Assembly (NCBI RefSeq): GCF_015207655.1
Contig: NZ_JADEWN010000028.1
Location: 1-61,672, forward strand
DNA length: 61,672 bases
Source of the DNA: Gloeocapsopsis crepidinum LEGE 06123
GTDB taxonomy: Bacteria; Cyanobacteriota; Cyanobacteriia; Cyanobacteriales; Chroococcidiopsidaceae
Direction: 5' to 3'
Translations under genes and position numbers: made by a program
Shown here: positions 45,724-56,684 of the stretch, one piece after another
How the letters are laid out: every line of letters begins with the position of its first letter
Position numbering within the stretch: position 1 is the stretch's first letter
Notes under the pieces: model-generated
The model's input: only the letters and a program-made list of their open reading frames with translations
What the model was told of the DNA's origin: nothing
Databases searched by the model: none

Positions 45724-45832
45724 GAGGGATTAGTAATGAATCTTAAACTTTTATTAATAAAATCCTATCAGAATTCATTATATTAACAAAACTTCACAGG
45801 AGATTGAGGATGTTTAAGCCAGGGAAGAACTA

Positions 45833-45893
45833 GTTACTAGTGGCTAGTAACTAGTTGTTAGCCACTCTTGACACTAGCCACTAGCCACTAACC
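45833..45893. repeat. ACTAGTGGCTAGTAACTAG heptad repeat
   Basis: Tandem degenerate heptads (CTAGTTA, CTAGTGG, CTAGTAA, CTAGCCA) run through 45833-45893. The left and right halves are inverse of each other (GGCTAGTAACTAG and TAGCCACTAGCCACTA), so a hairpin could form. It lies directly behind the petM stop. Confidence 0.6.
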
Positions 45894-45895
45894 AC

Positions 45896-46009
45896 TCATA
45901 ACTCGCTTTCTTCGCCCCCCTGAATTTTAAGCAAGAGAAAGCCCATAGCAATCCCGATGGGGATTAATGTGAGGCATAAAATAGCTGCTGTAAACATCTC
46001 GCCGCCCAT
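45896..46009 (-). CDS. petM: cytochrome b6f complex subunit PetM
   Basis: This 37-residue single-helix subunit VII of the cytochrome b6f complex begins MGGEMFTAAILCLTLIPIGI and ends LLLKIQGGEESEL. The MGGE start, one helix (5-27) and the KxQGGEE end are the PetM signature. It is leftward from ATG 46009, upstream of ycf39, and is too short for a 60-codon cut-off. Confidence 0.94.
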   Translation of the reverse strand: MGGEMFTAAILCLTLIPIGIAMGFLLLKIQGGEESEL

Positions 46010-46205
46010 GATGACAATCCTCCCTTTGCTAAATCAAGGTTCAGTAAACTAGTATAAGGATGCTGACGCTCAGCGATCGCTGAGTGCCTCTCTGAGAAAA
46101 ATTCAGCCTAGTGTAAAGTATTTTAAACCAGTTCGGTAATATAACTCTGTTTATTCATTAACTAGTGGTTAAACATCCAGAAGCTTTTTTCCTAAAAATT
46201 TTTAT

Positions 46206-47312
46206 ATGACTTTGTTACAGCCAAATTCGCTTCGTATAGAAAAACAGCGTCCGCGTTTAGCTTTGACTTTGGGCGATCCAGCAGGTATAGGACCTGAGGT
46301 TATTTTAAAGGCTTTAGGACAAATAGAATTTGCTCAAAACTATGACGTCACAGTAGTCGGAAGTAAAAATCAACTGATGACAACCTACGAGAAGTTATCT
46401 CAGCACTGTAGTGAGAACTTTGCCAATCCAGAAGAGTTAAAAATTTTAGACATTGAGATTAAAGACACAATTACTACAGGTATTGGTGATGCAGCAAGCG
46501 GTGCAGCGAGTTTTGCGTATATGCAAGCCGCGATCGCCCGCACGAAAATGGGCGAATTTGATGCTATTGTTACAGGTCCTATTGCTAAGTCTGCCTGGAA
46601 AGCCGCAGGCTATAATTATCCTGGGCAAACTGAGTTACTCGCCAAGCTTGCTGGTGTTACTCGATATGGAATGTTATTTGTGGCGCGATCGCCTCAGACA
46701 AATTGGACACTACGAACATTACTAGCCACCACACACATTCCCTTACGTCAAGTTGCATATGCACTAACACCCGAACTCCTTGCAAGTAAATTAGACTTAC
46801 TTGTGGAATGTTTACAGCAAGATTTTGGGTTAGAAAGACCAAGAATTGCGATCGCAGGATTAAATCCGCACAGTGGAGAATCAGGACAACTCGGACGCGA
46901 AGAACAAGACTGGCTGATTCCCTGGTTGGAGAAGGAAAGATGCGATCGTCCTCATGTTCAGTTAGATGGTCCTATTCCACCAGATACAATGTGGGTGAAA
47001 CCAAGTCAAGCTTGGTACGGTACAATTGACTCGAAAAGAGCTGCAGACGGTTATTTAGCGCTATATCACGACCAAGGTTTAATTCCTGTCAAACAACTTG
47101 CCTTTGATCGTGCGGTAAACACCTCAATTGGTCTTCCTTTTGTGCGAACTTCACCAGATCATGGCACAGCGTTTGACATTGCTGGCAAAGGCATTGCGGA
47201 TGCTACTAGCATGATAGCCGCAATACAACTCGCTGTTGAACTTGTGCGTAAAAGAATATCGTTAGGAAGTCTCAGAGTCTCTAACCCCCAATCCCTAACC
47301 TTGGATTCTTAA
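46206..47312 (+). CDS. pdxA: 4-hydroxythreonine-4-phosphate dehydrogenase
   Basis: PdxA oxidises 4-hydroxythreonine phosphate in pyridoxal phosphate synthesis. The 368-residue protein has [79 protein letters not shown] (with metal His) and [19 protein letters not shown], closing with [13 protein letters not shown] 46206 follows an AT-rich leader. Cyanobacterial PdxA-family members may have other roles, but all active-site motifs are present. Confidence 0.92.
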   Translation: MTLLQPNSLRIEKQRPRLALTLGDPAGIGPEVILKALGQIEFAQNYDVTVVGSKNQLMTTYEKLSQHCSENFANPEELKILDIEIKDTITTGIGDAASGAASFAYMQAAIARTKMGEFDAIVTGPIAKSAWKAAGYNYPGQTELLAKLAGVTRYGMLFVARSPQTNWTLRTLLATTHIPLRQVAYALTPELLASKLDLLVECLQQDFGLERPRIAIAGLNPHSGESGQLGREEQDWLIPWLEKERCDRPHVQLDGPIPPDTMWVKPSQAWYGTIDSKRAADGYLALYHDQGLIPVKQLAFDRAVNTSIGLPFVRTSPDHGTAFDIAGKGIADATSMIAAIQLAVELVRKRISLGSLRVSNPQSLTLDS

Positions 47313-47570
47313 TTAACACCGTCCACTAGTTGCTAAAACCTGTTCTTCAAAAATGGTTAAATTTGTTGGTTGACATCGCTTAACTTGAACGCGAATCTCT
47401 TGACAGCCTTCTTGTTCTATATCTTCAATATAGCCAGGTAAAAACCATTGTGCTTCTTGTTTACTGATAAAAGGACCGAAGTAATAAATTACATGGGGTT
47501 GAGTAGTTGTAACCTCTGCCCACCAATCTAGTTCAACCTGGTTGTTATGAGCGTCATCTGTTGATTTCAT
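47313..47570 (-). CDS. DUF1816 domain-containing protein
   Basis: This 85-residue protein from ATG 47570 belongs to DUF1816, a cyanobacterial family: LDWWAEVTTTQPHVIYYFGP, FISKQEAQWFLPGYIEDIEQ and IRVQVKRCQPTNLTIFEE. Relatives are sometimes fused to or found with CpcD/phycobilisome-type domains, but no role is proved. It abuts the converging pdxA gene with no gap. Start at 47600 is open but less likely. Confidence 0.82.
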   Translation of the reverse strand: MKSTDDAHNNQVELDWWAEVTTTQPHVIYYFGPFISKQEAQWFLPGYIEDIEQEGCQEIRVQVKRCQPTNLTIFEEQVLATSGRC

Positions 47571-47705
47571 ATATTCGCTCTCTAATGTTCGGGCGAGCAT
47601 GCTCTAAAGTTTTAGTTTGACAATGCTGAGCGAGTAGCTTGCGATCGTGGAGTTAGGTATGTGAGTTTAATCTTTCGTCAATGTGAAAATCTTGAAAGAA
47701 GCAGT

Positions 47706-47743
47706 CTGGGTTAACCTCTAGAGGCATATAGTAGTTAACCCAG
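47706..47743. promoter_or_regulatory. perfect 10-bp inverted repeat CTGGGTTAAC / GTTAACCCAG
   Basis: CTGGGTTAAC (47706-47715) is matched by GTTAACCCAG (47734-47743) with 18 bases between. It lies 136 bases upstream of the DUF1816 start. It is either a regulator site or a hairpin; there is no U-run. Confidence 0.4.
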
Positions 47744-48028
47744 TTGCATCATAAAGAAGGGCAATGAGGAGATTTTAGCTTTGATGAACAGCCAATCACC
47801 TGACTTAAGTGTCCAAGTTACAGGCTGTGCGTGAAGAAAAGGTAGAAGAAATCGTGAAGAAATCGGGTAATTTTAAAAAAAGTTCCCTGATCTCAAAAAA
47901 AATCAATTTAGTATAAAAAAAGTTAACACTCTATAAGTTAGCTTTGTAGTCTTATGCTCTTATGAGTTTCGTTGAGCATGAATGTGAGTGCGAATGAATT
48001 CGCTGCTGCATAAACTAAATCCACTAAT

Positions 48029-48118
48029 TCAAAGTTCTGAGTGTTGAGCTTAGAGAGTTATGAATTATGAATGTTGAGTGTTGAGTTAAAAAACTCTTTG
48101 CAATTCAAAACTTAAAAC
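48029..48118. repeat. diverged copy of the dispersed repeat
   Basis: TTCAAAGTTCTGAGTGTTGA (48028-48047) through GTTGAGTGTTGAGTTAAAAA to CAATTCAAAACTTAAAACTT shows the same word set as the 75-bp repeat, with indels. It lies just past the stop of the leftward response regulator. Confidence 0.6.
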
Positions 48119-48165
48119 TTTGCTTGGGTAGCCTTGAAGAGAGTCGGAGGGCATCTCTCAAGCAG

Positions 48166-48852
48166 CTATTGATGTAGTGAAGGTTGTCTAAGACGATAGC
48201 CTACACCATGAACGGTTTCAATAAAATCGCTCGCAGCGCCTATAGATTTGAGTTTCTGGCGGAGAGTCTTGATATGAGCTTTGACAGTATCTTCTTCTGG
48301 AGGATCTTCTAAAGACCAAACATGTTCAATAATGGCACTGCGACTAATGACTCGTCTTCCGTTGCGTAATAGAACTTCTAGAAGACTATATTCTTTTGGT
48401 GTCAAGTACAAAGGTTTTTCTTCGTAAGTTACTTCATACGTACTGGGATCTAGCTGCAACCCATCCCACTCCAAAATTGGCGACGTCTGTGCACTTCCTC
48501 GTCGGAGTAAGGCGCGAATCCGCGCAAATAGTTCTTGTAAGTCTATTGGTTTAATAACATAATCATCAGCTCCCGCGTCTAGCCCCGTGACTTTATCTGC
48601 AATATTATTTAAGGCAGTTAACATCAGGACTGGTATCCCATAGCTTTGAGAACGTAGCCGCTTACATAGGTTAATACCATCAAGTTTGGGAAGCATCATA
48701 TCCATGACAATAAGATCGTATGTAACAGTTTGGACTTGTTGCCAAGCGGCTTCCCCATCACTTACAGTATCTACTACATACCGCTGCTCAATCAGTGCTG
48801 TTGCTAAAATTTCGGCAAGGCTAATATCGTCTTCGACTATCAGAATCCTCAT
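48166..48852 (-). CDS. OmpR-type response regulator
   Basis: This 228-residue orphan regulator has a canonical receiver (EDD at 7-9, Asp51 in VMDMMLPKLDG, LTA, and Lys in VIKPID) and a winged-helix output domain (about 125-222: LTPKEYSLLEVLLRNGRRVI, SRSAIIEHVWS, EEDTVKAHIKTLRQKLKSIG, ETVHGVGYRL). The output half strongly resembles the cyanobacterial regulators that often carry extra C-terminal Hpt/receiver domains; here the protein ends after the DNA-binding domain. No histidine kinase lies next to it. Confidence 0.9.
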   Translation of the reverse strand: MRILIVEDDISLAEILATALIEQRYVVDTVSDGEAAWQQVQTVTYDLIVMDMMLPKLDGINLCKRLRSQSYGIPVLMLTALNNIADKVTGLDAGADDYVIKPIDLQELFARIRALLRRGSAQTSPILEWDGLQLDPSTYEVTYEEKPLYLTPKEYSLLEVLLRNGRRVISRSAIIEHVWSLEDPPEEDTVKAHIKTLRQKLKSIGAASDFIETVHGVGYRLRQPSLHQ

Positions 48853-49509
48853 GGAGCAAGATCGTTGTTATTATCCATTGTTAACCAGCTTAAAAAGCAA
48901 TTAATTTATTAAGTTACTACTGTCGAATAGTTTGCTGCAAGTCGCGTTTGCTTGAGCTGTAATTTGTATAGGCTATAACTAGCCGCAGGTTTTGTTATTA
49001 ATATTGCAACATATTTAACTCAATCATATTAGGGGCAATTTTCAGATAAATGAGCTGAATTACTGAGAAAAACAATATAGAATCAATAAAATAATTTTTA
49101 AAAACCTGTTCTTCTCAAAAAGGATATAATCCAACTTGATTTTTGCAATTTTTTCATATTAGATATGAAGTATTAAATCAAACCACTTTGAGAAACTCAG
49201 GTTTTAACAGTCAATTAGAGAATCAAGCTGGACTTTATATGAAACATAAAGACACAGTTAATAATAAGTTATTACTTGTCACTAATCTGTATGTGTATGA
49301 TAGTTTTTTTTAGTTGAGCCTACTTTCAGCGATCGCTTTAACTAATGACATGAGTTGAGAAAATACATTGAGTTTTATACAAAAGCACCTAGATGACTAC
49401 TTAGTATCATAAATTAATTACTGTCTCTTTGACAAAGCTCCATTGAGATATCGCATCCTACTAAGTAATTGAGGATGCGATCGCTTCTAGCAGTATGCCA
49501 TTATAGTTT
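48853..49509. other. 657-base AT-rich region without a gene
   Basis: No ORF, tRNA or clear hairpin is seen. It lies upstream of the leftward response regulator, whose promoter should be in its left part, and downstream of the leftward deaminase gene. The rest appears to be non-coding or decayed. Confidence 0.4.
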
Positions 49510-50559
49510 CTAATTAACTACAGGTTCTGCTAGCACAGGTGGTTCAGGTTGAAGTAATCCATGTAACAATGAAGTTGGAGGTTGTTGACCATAAGGCCAA
49601 GCAAATGCGTGACGAAAAGCAGCATTTTGACAAGCCTTCAGCTGCTGAAAATCAATAATGTCTTGCGTCAGTAAATTTTCGTACTCAAAAGGTAGGCGGA
49701 CATTATGTAACCCAGCATTATCAGTACAAATAGCGATATCTACTCCCGCATCAAAACATCTATCAAACACAATCTTAAGCTGTCGCAGGTCTTCTAAGGT
49801 TCCAGTTTTGAGATAAGTTGTTGGGCAGACTTCCAAACACTGATTGCGTTGTGCTAACTCACGAAGTAATTCGGGATGGCGTAGGGGAATTTGGATGCCG
49901 TGTCCAATACGCATTAAGTATGGCAGTAACTCAGGGTAACAACCATCAGTCGTTTCGTAAAGATGTCCAGTTGTGTTTAGATTAAGCGATCGCGCATAGT
50001 CGTACAATTCGATAAACTCATCAAGCCGTTCTTTGTAGTGACCATCACCACCAGCGACATCAATCGCACAAACATAATCTCTACTTTGAGCCGCTAAATC
50101 AACAATAGCCTTGTTTACCTCATAAGGAAGTCGCGAGTGCATACACAAAATTTGACTTGTAACAATCGGATACTCAGACACTCGACTTGCTTTACCAACA
50201 ACTGCAACAATCTCTGTCATCTGGTCAATACGTTCTGATTGGCTCAAATGGTCGGGCGTGCGTAAATAAGGCGTGTAGCGTAATTCTAGGTACGCAAGGT
50301 TCTCAAAAATATAAGCGCCACGCATCAAGCGATAAATAAAATATGGCAAAGTATCTGCGCTTTGAACGCTTTCTACCAGCGTGTGGAGTTCTAGGTACTC
50401 ATCAAGCGTGTTCCGTGGTTTTGTATAAAACTCCTCAAACTCTTTATACTCAGGAAATTTTTGCCCCAAGTTGGATGAATGGCGTTGAAAGTATCTCCAC
50501 AATACGCGCGGTACTACCGAACCACCCAAATGCCGATGCAATTCTGCATATAATGCCAT
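49510..50559 (-). CDS. adenosine deaminase family metal-dependent hydrolase
   Basis: This 349-residue amidohydrolase is of the adenosine/AMP deaminase type. Zinc ligands and catalytic residues are visible: ELHRHLGGSV (HxH), GHLYETTDG (His near 215), GHGIQI (His-Gly) and CTDNAGLH (Asp-Asp-like position). VAGGDGHYKERLDEF is the substrate loop. In cyanobacteria such genes are annotated adenosine deaminase; other purine or N6-methyladenosine substrates are possible. The N-terminus differs from classic E. coli Add. Confidence 0.83.
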   Translation of the reverse strand: MALYAELHRHLGGSVVPRVLWRYFQRHSSNLGQKFPEYKEFEEFYTKPRNTLDEYLELHTLVESVQSADTLPYFIYRLMRGAYIFENLAYLELRYTPYLRTPDHLSQSERIDQMTEIVAVVGKASRVSEYPIVTSQILCMHSRLPYEVNKAIVDLAAQSRDYVCAIDVAGGDGHYKERLDEFIELYDYARSLNLNTTGHLYETTDGCYPELLPYLMRIGHGIQIPLRHPELLRELAQRNQCLEVCPTTYLKTGTLEDLRQLKIVFDRCFDAGVDIAICTDNAGLHNVRLPFEYENLLTQDIIDFQQLKACQNAAFRHAFAWPYGQQPPTSLLHGLLQPEPPVLAEPVVN

Positions 50560-50705
50560 AACTCACCTTTTATTAAGATTAACAATACAAGTTATTAATT
50601 AATCTTAACAATAAACCTTTACTCGGCAATTGTAAGAACGGTTAGAGGTGAGGTTTGAAGTTGACGAAGTAGATTTTCTTTGCCAATCCTTATCTACACC
50701 GTTAT

Positions 50706-51617
50706 TTATCCATTTAAGAATTGTTGCAAAGCTGCGACTGCTTTTTGTGCTAATATCTGCGCAGACAAAGGACCACCAAAAATCCAAGTATCTTCCCCTA
50801 ACGCATGAAGTCGCTGTTCGCGCACAAATTCTAAACTCTGCCAAACAGGGTTACGTTGTAAACTTTGTACTGATGCTTGTGTTTCTGCAATATAGAAAAA
50901 GTGAGCGTGTTCAATAGTAAGTAAAGCCTCTAATCCTACAGTATTAAAACCAAAGCGTTCTAACTCACCTTGCCAAATATTTCTCAATCCAATTTGTGTC
51001 AAGATTTGTACTGCCATAGAATTATTATTAAATAAACGAAACTCAGGCACAAATTGACACAAGACAAAAGGACTATCTGTTAGTTTAATCGCATCGAGTT
51101 TTTCTGCATTTGTTGCAAAAGAAGTTTGCATACTTTGCAGTACTGATTCACCTACCGAGGTTTTATGACACACGCGGGCAATTTCTAAAAAAATTTGCTG
51201 CATCCGTGTAAGTTGATTTCCTGCGTTGAGTTCTGGGTAAGGATCAAAAAGAAGTGTTTTGGCGATAGCAGATAGAGTTTGATCAATGGCTTCGTGCCGC
51301 TGCTTCACACCTATAATTAAGTCTGGTTTAATTTTAGCGATCGCCTCTAGATTAGGTTCTTGGCGTGTTCCTACTTCAATAACTGAATCTACTAATTTTG
51401 GTGCAATATTTACATATTTGTTGTAGCCTGCAATATCAGCTACTCCTATAGGTTGAATTCCCAAAGCTAGCAAATTTTCGACATAAACCCATTCCAATGC
51501 AACAACTTTTGGATTGGGAGGTATCACAGAAGTGCTTAATAGCTTTTGTTGGCTACAAGCAACAGAAACTGCTGATGTAATTGAAAGATTCAAAAAAATT
51601 CTTCTTGTAATTGGCAT
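50706..51617 (-). CDS. iron-siderophore ABC transporter substrate-binding protein
   Basis: This 303-residue FecB/FhuD-like periplasmic protein has a Tat-like/lipoprotein-like N-terminus (ITRRIFLNLSITSAVSVAC; Cys21 could be lipidated). RRIFLN recalls a twin-arginine motif. PKVVALEWVYVENLLALGIQ, IGVADIAGYNKYV, EVGTRQEPNLEAIAKIKPDL and IIGVKQRHEAID follow the type III binding-protein pattern, with a long connecting helix. It binds ferric siderophores before import. No permease genes are next to it. The receptor gene upstream is broken. Confidence 0.88.
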   Translation of the reverse strand: MPITRRIFLNLSITSAVSVACSQQKLLSTSVIPPNPKVVALEWVYVENLLALGIQPIGVADIAGYNKYVNIAPKLVDSVIEVGTRQEPNLEAIAKIKPDLIIGVKQRHEAIDQTLSAIAKTLLFDPYPELNAGNQLTRMQQIFLEIARVCHKTSVGESVLQSMQTSFATNAEKLDAIKLTDSPFVLCQFVPEFRLFNNNSMAVQILTQIGLRNIWQGELERFGFNTVGLEALLTIEHAHFFYIAETQASVQSLQRNPVWQSLEFVREQRLHALGEDTWIFGGPLSAQILAQKAVAALQQFLNG

Positions 51618-51678
51618 TGCTGAGTAACACCATTTTGCACTTTGGTTTCAATACGATTTGCTGAGTTTGCACATTTAA

Positions 51679-53894
51679 TTACCAATCAACAGCATATTTA
51701 ATACTCAAAGTAGTTCCTCTAGCAGCTGCATAACTCGAATTAATTCCTTGCACTTGCGACACAACTGGAAAATACTGCGCATTAAATAAGTTTTCTACAC
51801 CAATATCAAGCGTTCCTGTGCCAATTTGAATGCTACTGATGTAGTCTACAGTTAAGTAATTTTCTACTTCATTAAAACCAAAGCCATCGCCAGCAGGATT
51901 GCGACTTCCAGAAAAAAGCAACTGCAGTCGATTACTCCAACTCGGAGTTGTCTGGTTTTGCACGTAGGCGGATAATTTCAGTGGTGGAATACGAAAGCCA
52001 TCAAGATCTGTATATTCGCCGCTATCTGCTAAATCAATTTCACCTTCTACCCAACTGAGTGTTCCGCCCAAAAGCCAGTTAGTGCTAAGTTGAGTATCTA
52101 CTGCTGCCTCAATGCCATATACTTGTTCGGGGGCGCGAATGACATTTAAATCGCCATCAAAGGTCGTACCAAGATCAGATTGATTGTAGAATGCTGAAAG
52201 TGAAGCTTGCACATCTTCCCATTGACCGCGAATTCCAATTTCGTAGTTGTTGACTCTTTGCGGTTCTGGGCTGAGTTGTTCGACACTAAACCCTACTGGC
52301 GCATTGCGTAGTACTCGTCCAATATCCGCTAGCGAAAAACCTTGTGAGAAGTTGGTAAATAAACTGATTTCTTGAGTAGCAAAAAAGACAACTCCAAGGT
52401 TAAATAGAGTTGCATTAAAATCAAGGTTCCCGCCAGCAATATTGTTTCCGGCTAAAGTTGTAAAGTCATCGACATCGACTCCGGCGCGTTCATGACGAAT
52501 TCCACCGTTGACTAACAACCGAGAGCCTTCGGCATAGCTTCGCTTACCGCTGATATCCCAATTTAACTGTGCAAATAGACCTAAACTACTGAGTTGAAGT
52601 GGTGGAGTCCACAAGCGATCGCCAACCTTAGCAAAGACTAACCCACCACTTGTATCAAATGTAGCCCCGTCATAAATTGAAACAGGTTGTGCAGTGTCTT
52701 CATGAAAGTAGTCTAATCCCCACAATAAGCGGGCTGCACCTTCATTAAACAGAGGACTTTCTACTTGTAAACGTCCGCCCAATTTTTCGGATTCTACTCG
52801 CGATTGAATAATTTCGTTGCCAAAGCTAGCAAAATCTCGTGCATCAAAAGGGAAAAACCGCGTTAGGTAGTTGCGGTAATAAAGTTGTCCGCGTAGTTGA
52901 GTGCCAAGAAAGTTATCGTTGCGGTAATCTAAGTTGATTAAAGTATTTTCTGTAGCTTGGTTTTCATCAAGGACTAATCCGCCTAAAGCACGGGCTTTTT
53001 CTCTTTCAGGAAGTGTATTAACAGTCGGATCGCTGGTGAAATTGGTATCTTGTCTATCGTTGAAATGATTGAATGAAAGTTGTAGGCGTTATTCGCCAAA
53101 GTTTGTCCCAACTTTACCTAAAATATTAATTGTTTCAGTATCCGCGATTCCGCCCTGTGCATTAGGATCTGGTGGAATGCGATCGCCTTGTGCATCAAAA
53201 AATCCGCCATTTCCCCCAAAAGCCGCAGAAACGAGATAATCAAAATCACCTTCGGTTCCTGAAATCGAGTGTTGAATGTTATACCCCACACTGTCTTCAA
53301 ATCGAGTTAAAGAGTTACTGATTCCCAATTCTGAAGTGGAAACGAGTCTTTGTTCTGTAGCAGTTCTGGTAATAATATTAATAACACCACCTGAAGCTCC
53401 ATCACCGTAAATTGCTGTAGGTCCGCGTAAAACTTCAATGCGCTCAATTGCTGATGGATCAATAGTTCTAAAGTCACGCTGTACGTTGCGACTTGTCGAT
53501 TGAGGTATTCCATCAATTAAAACTAAAACATTACGTCCGCGTAAGGATTGTCCGAACTTGCTTGCACTTTGGGTTGGTGGCGCTAACCCTGGAACCAGCT
53601 TTCCTAAAATTTCTCCTAAATCGCGTGTAACGCGACGCTGTTGTTCAAGTTGTTCGCGGTTAATTACCGTTACCGATCGCGGTACGTCTGTGACATTTTC
53701 TTCTGTGCGCGTTGCTGTTACTGTAATCTCAATTGCTGGTTCTTCTGTGGGAAGTTCTGGTGTTATTGCTTGCGCAGTAGGATCAGGCGTTACGCTGACA
53801 ACTAATCCTCGCTCAATTGCATCTACTTGTGCTGTGGGAAGTGCTGTTTCTCCTACAATACTGATGCGTACGCTGTTGGGTTCTAAAGAAATGA
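51679..53894 (-). pseudogene. TonB-dependent siderophore receptor, nonsense and 5' truncated
   Basis: One leftward frame is open from 53894 to 51679 except for a single TAA at 53089-53091. It encodes the end of an AMIN-like region, a TonB-box-like EITVTATRT, the plug (SLRGRNVLVLIDGIPQST, ERIEVLRGPTAIYGDGASGG) and the complete beta-barrel, ending SIKYAVDW. The stop sits in NFGE-*-RLQLSF, where one C-to-T change (CAA to TAA) would explain it. In addition no start codon precedes the plug: the frame is closed by TAG at 53895, and the signal peptide and first part of the AMIN domain are gone. The receptor is therefore probably dead, while the binding protein is intact. Confidence 0.88.
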
Positions 53895-55717
<1,823 letters not shown>

Positions 55718-55795
55718 GAGATTCAAGCCTGAAAAGATAGAAGAAAGCTTTTAAGATTCAAAATTTACCGTTTATCGCTTGTCACTTTTAACAGT

Positions 55796-56467
55796 ATGGA
55801 AATCACAGTCGAAGGAAAAAAAAGAGCAGAAGGTACTAAGCCAAACGCTCTACGCCGTTCAGGATTAATTCCTGCCAATTTATATGGTCACAATGGTACA
55901 GAGTCAGTTCATCTTACTTTAGAAGCTAAAACAGTAGAAACTCTGTTAAAAAAAGCTTCAGTCAATAACACATTGATTCAGTTAAATATTACCGATCTTC
56001 CCTGGCGTGGAAAAGCGCTACTGCGAGAAGTTCAATTGCATCCTACCAAAAGGTTCCCATATCACCTCAGTTTCTTCTCAGTTGCTGCTCAAGATACTGT
56101 AGAAGTAGAAGTTCCACTACACTTTGTAGGTGAAGCCCCAGGTGTGAAGATGGAAGGTGGTGCGTTAGATACAGTCTTGACTCATATTCAAGTACGTTGC
56201 GCTCCCGATCGCATTCCTGAAACAATTGAAATTGACGTTTCCAAGATGAATATGGGAGATGTATTATATCTTCAAGAGTTAGTTTTACCCGAAGGCGTTT
56301 CTTTGATAAGTGAAACAAATGATGCTGTTGTTTCTGTGCTAGCACCACAAATTACACCGGAAATTATTGAAGCTCAAGAAGCCGCAGCTGATGAAGAAAT
56401 TGTGACGGCACAAGAATCTGAAGCAGAACAAAAAGAACCACAAACCGATGTTGAAACGGGTGGTTAA
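55796..56467 (+). CDS. rplY: 50S ribosomal protein L25/general stress protein Ctc
   Basis: This 223-residue protein has an N-terminal L25 domain (about 1-88) that binds 5S rRNA, a C-terminal TL5/Ctc beta domain (about 95-185: [50 protein letters not shown]) and an acidic Gln/Glu tail. [20 protein letters not shown] is typical. It starts at ATG 55796, 78 bases past purA, so the two may share a transcript. A terminator follows. Confidence 0.93.
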   Translation: MEITVEGKKRAEGTKPNALRRSGLIPANLYGHNGTESVHLTLEAKTVETLLKKASVNNTLIQLNITDLPWRGKALLREVQLHPTKRFPYHLSFFSVAAQDTVEVEVPLHFVGEAPGVKMEGGALDTVLTHIQVRCAPDRIPETIEIDVSKMNMGDVLYLQELVLPEGVSLISETNDAVVSVLAPQITPEIIEAQEAAADEEIVTAQESEAEQKEPQTDVETGG

Positions 56468-56499
56468 TTCTTACTAAAATTACAGTTTGCTATTGTATG

Positions 56500-56528
56500 A
56501 GACCAGAGTCAGATTCTGGTCTTTTATT
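56500..56528 (+). terminator. intrinsic terminator of rplY
   Basis: AGACCAGA (56500-56507) pairs with TCTGGTCT (56515-56522) and is followed by TTTATTTATAA. It lies 33 bases past the rplY stop. Confidence 0.85.
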
Positions 56529-56684
56529 TATAATTAGCCAGGTAACTTTGGTCGCAGCTTGACAAACAAAGTCTGCCTTTGTGGACTAATACAAAAATAA
56601 GAATTTTATAAACCTCTGCTTCACCTATCTATCTGCAGTTTCATCTGCTAAGCTCAAACCAAAAATTAAAATCTAAAATTCAAG

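Larger units (their letters stand above)
47571..48165. other. 595-base gap between DUF1816 gene and response regulator
   Basis: No ORF of coding character is seen. It contains the inverted repeat at 47706-47743 and a diverged dispersed repeat at 48029-48118. An A-rich tract (about 47870-47930) lies between. Leftward DUF1816 must be promoted from its left part. Confidence 0.4.

Noticed and set aside
5733-45893. Heptad repeat tracts considered as a CRISPR array
   Set aside because: Units are 7 bases, degenerate and without spacers; no array is seen anywhere in the window, including near the cas3 fragment.
53307-53516. Minus-strand 69-codon ORF, at first taken as evidence for a frameshift in the receptor
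   Set aside because: The true receptor frame is open through this region; this ORF is an overlapping shadow, so no frameshift is needed here.
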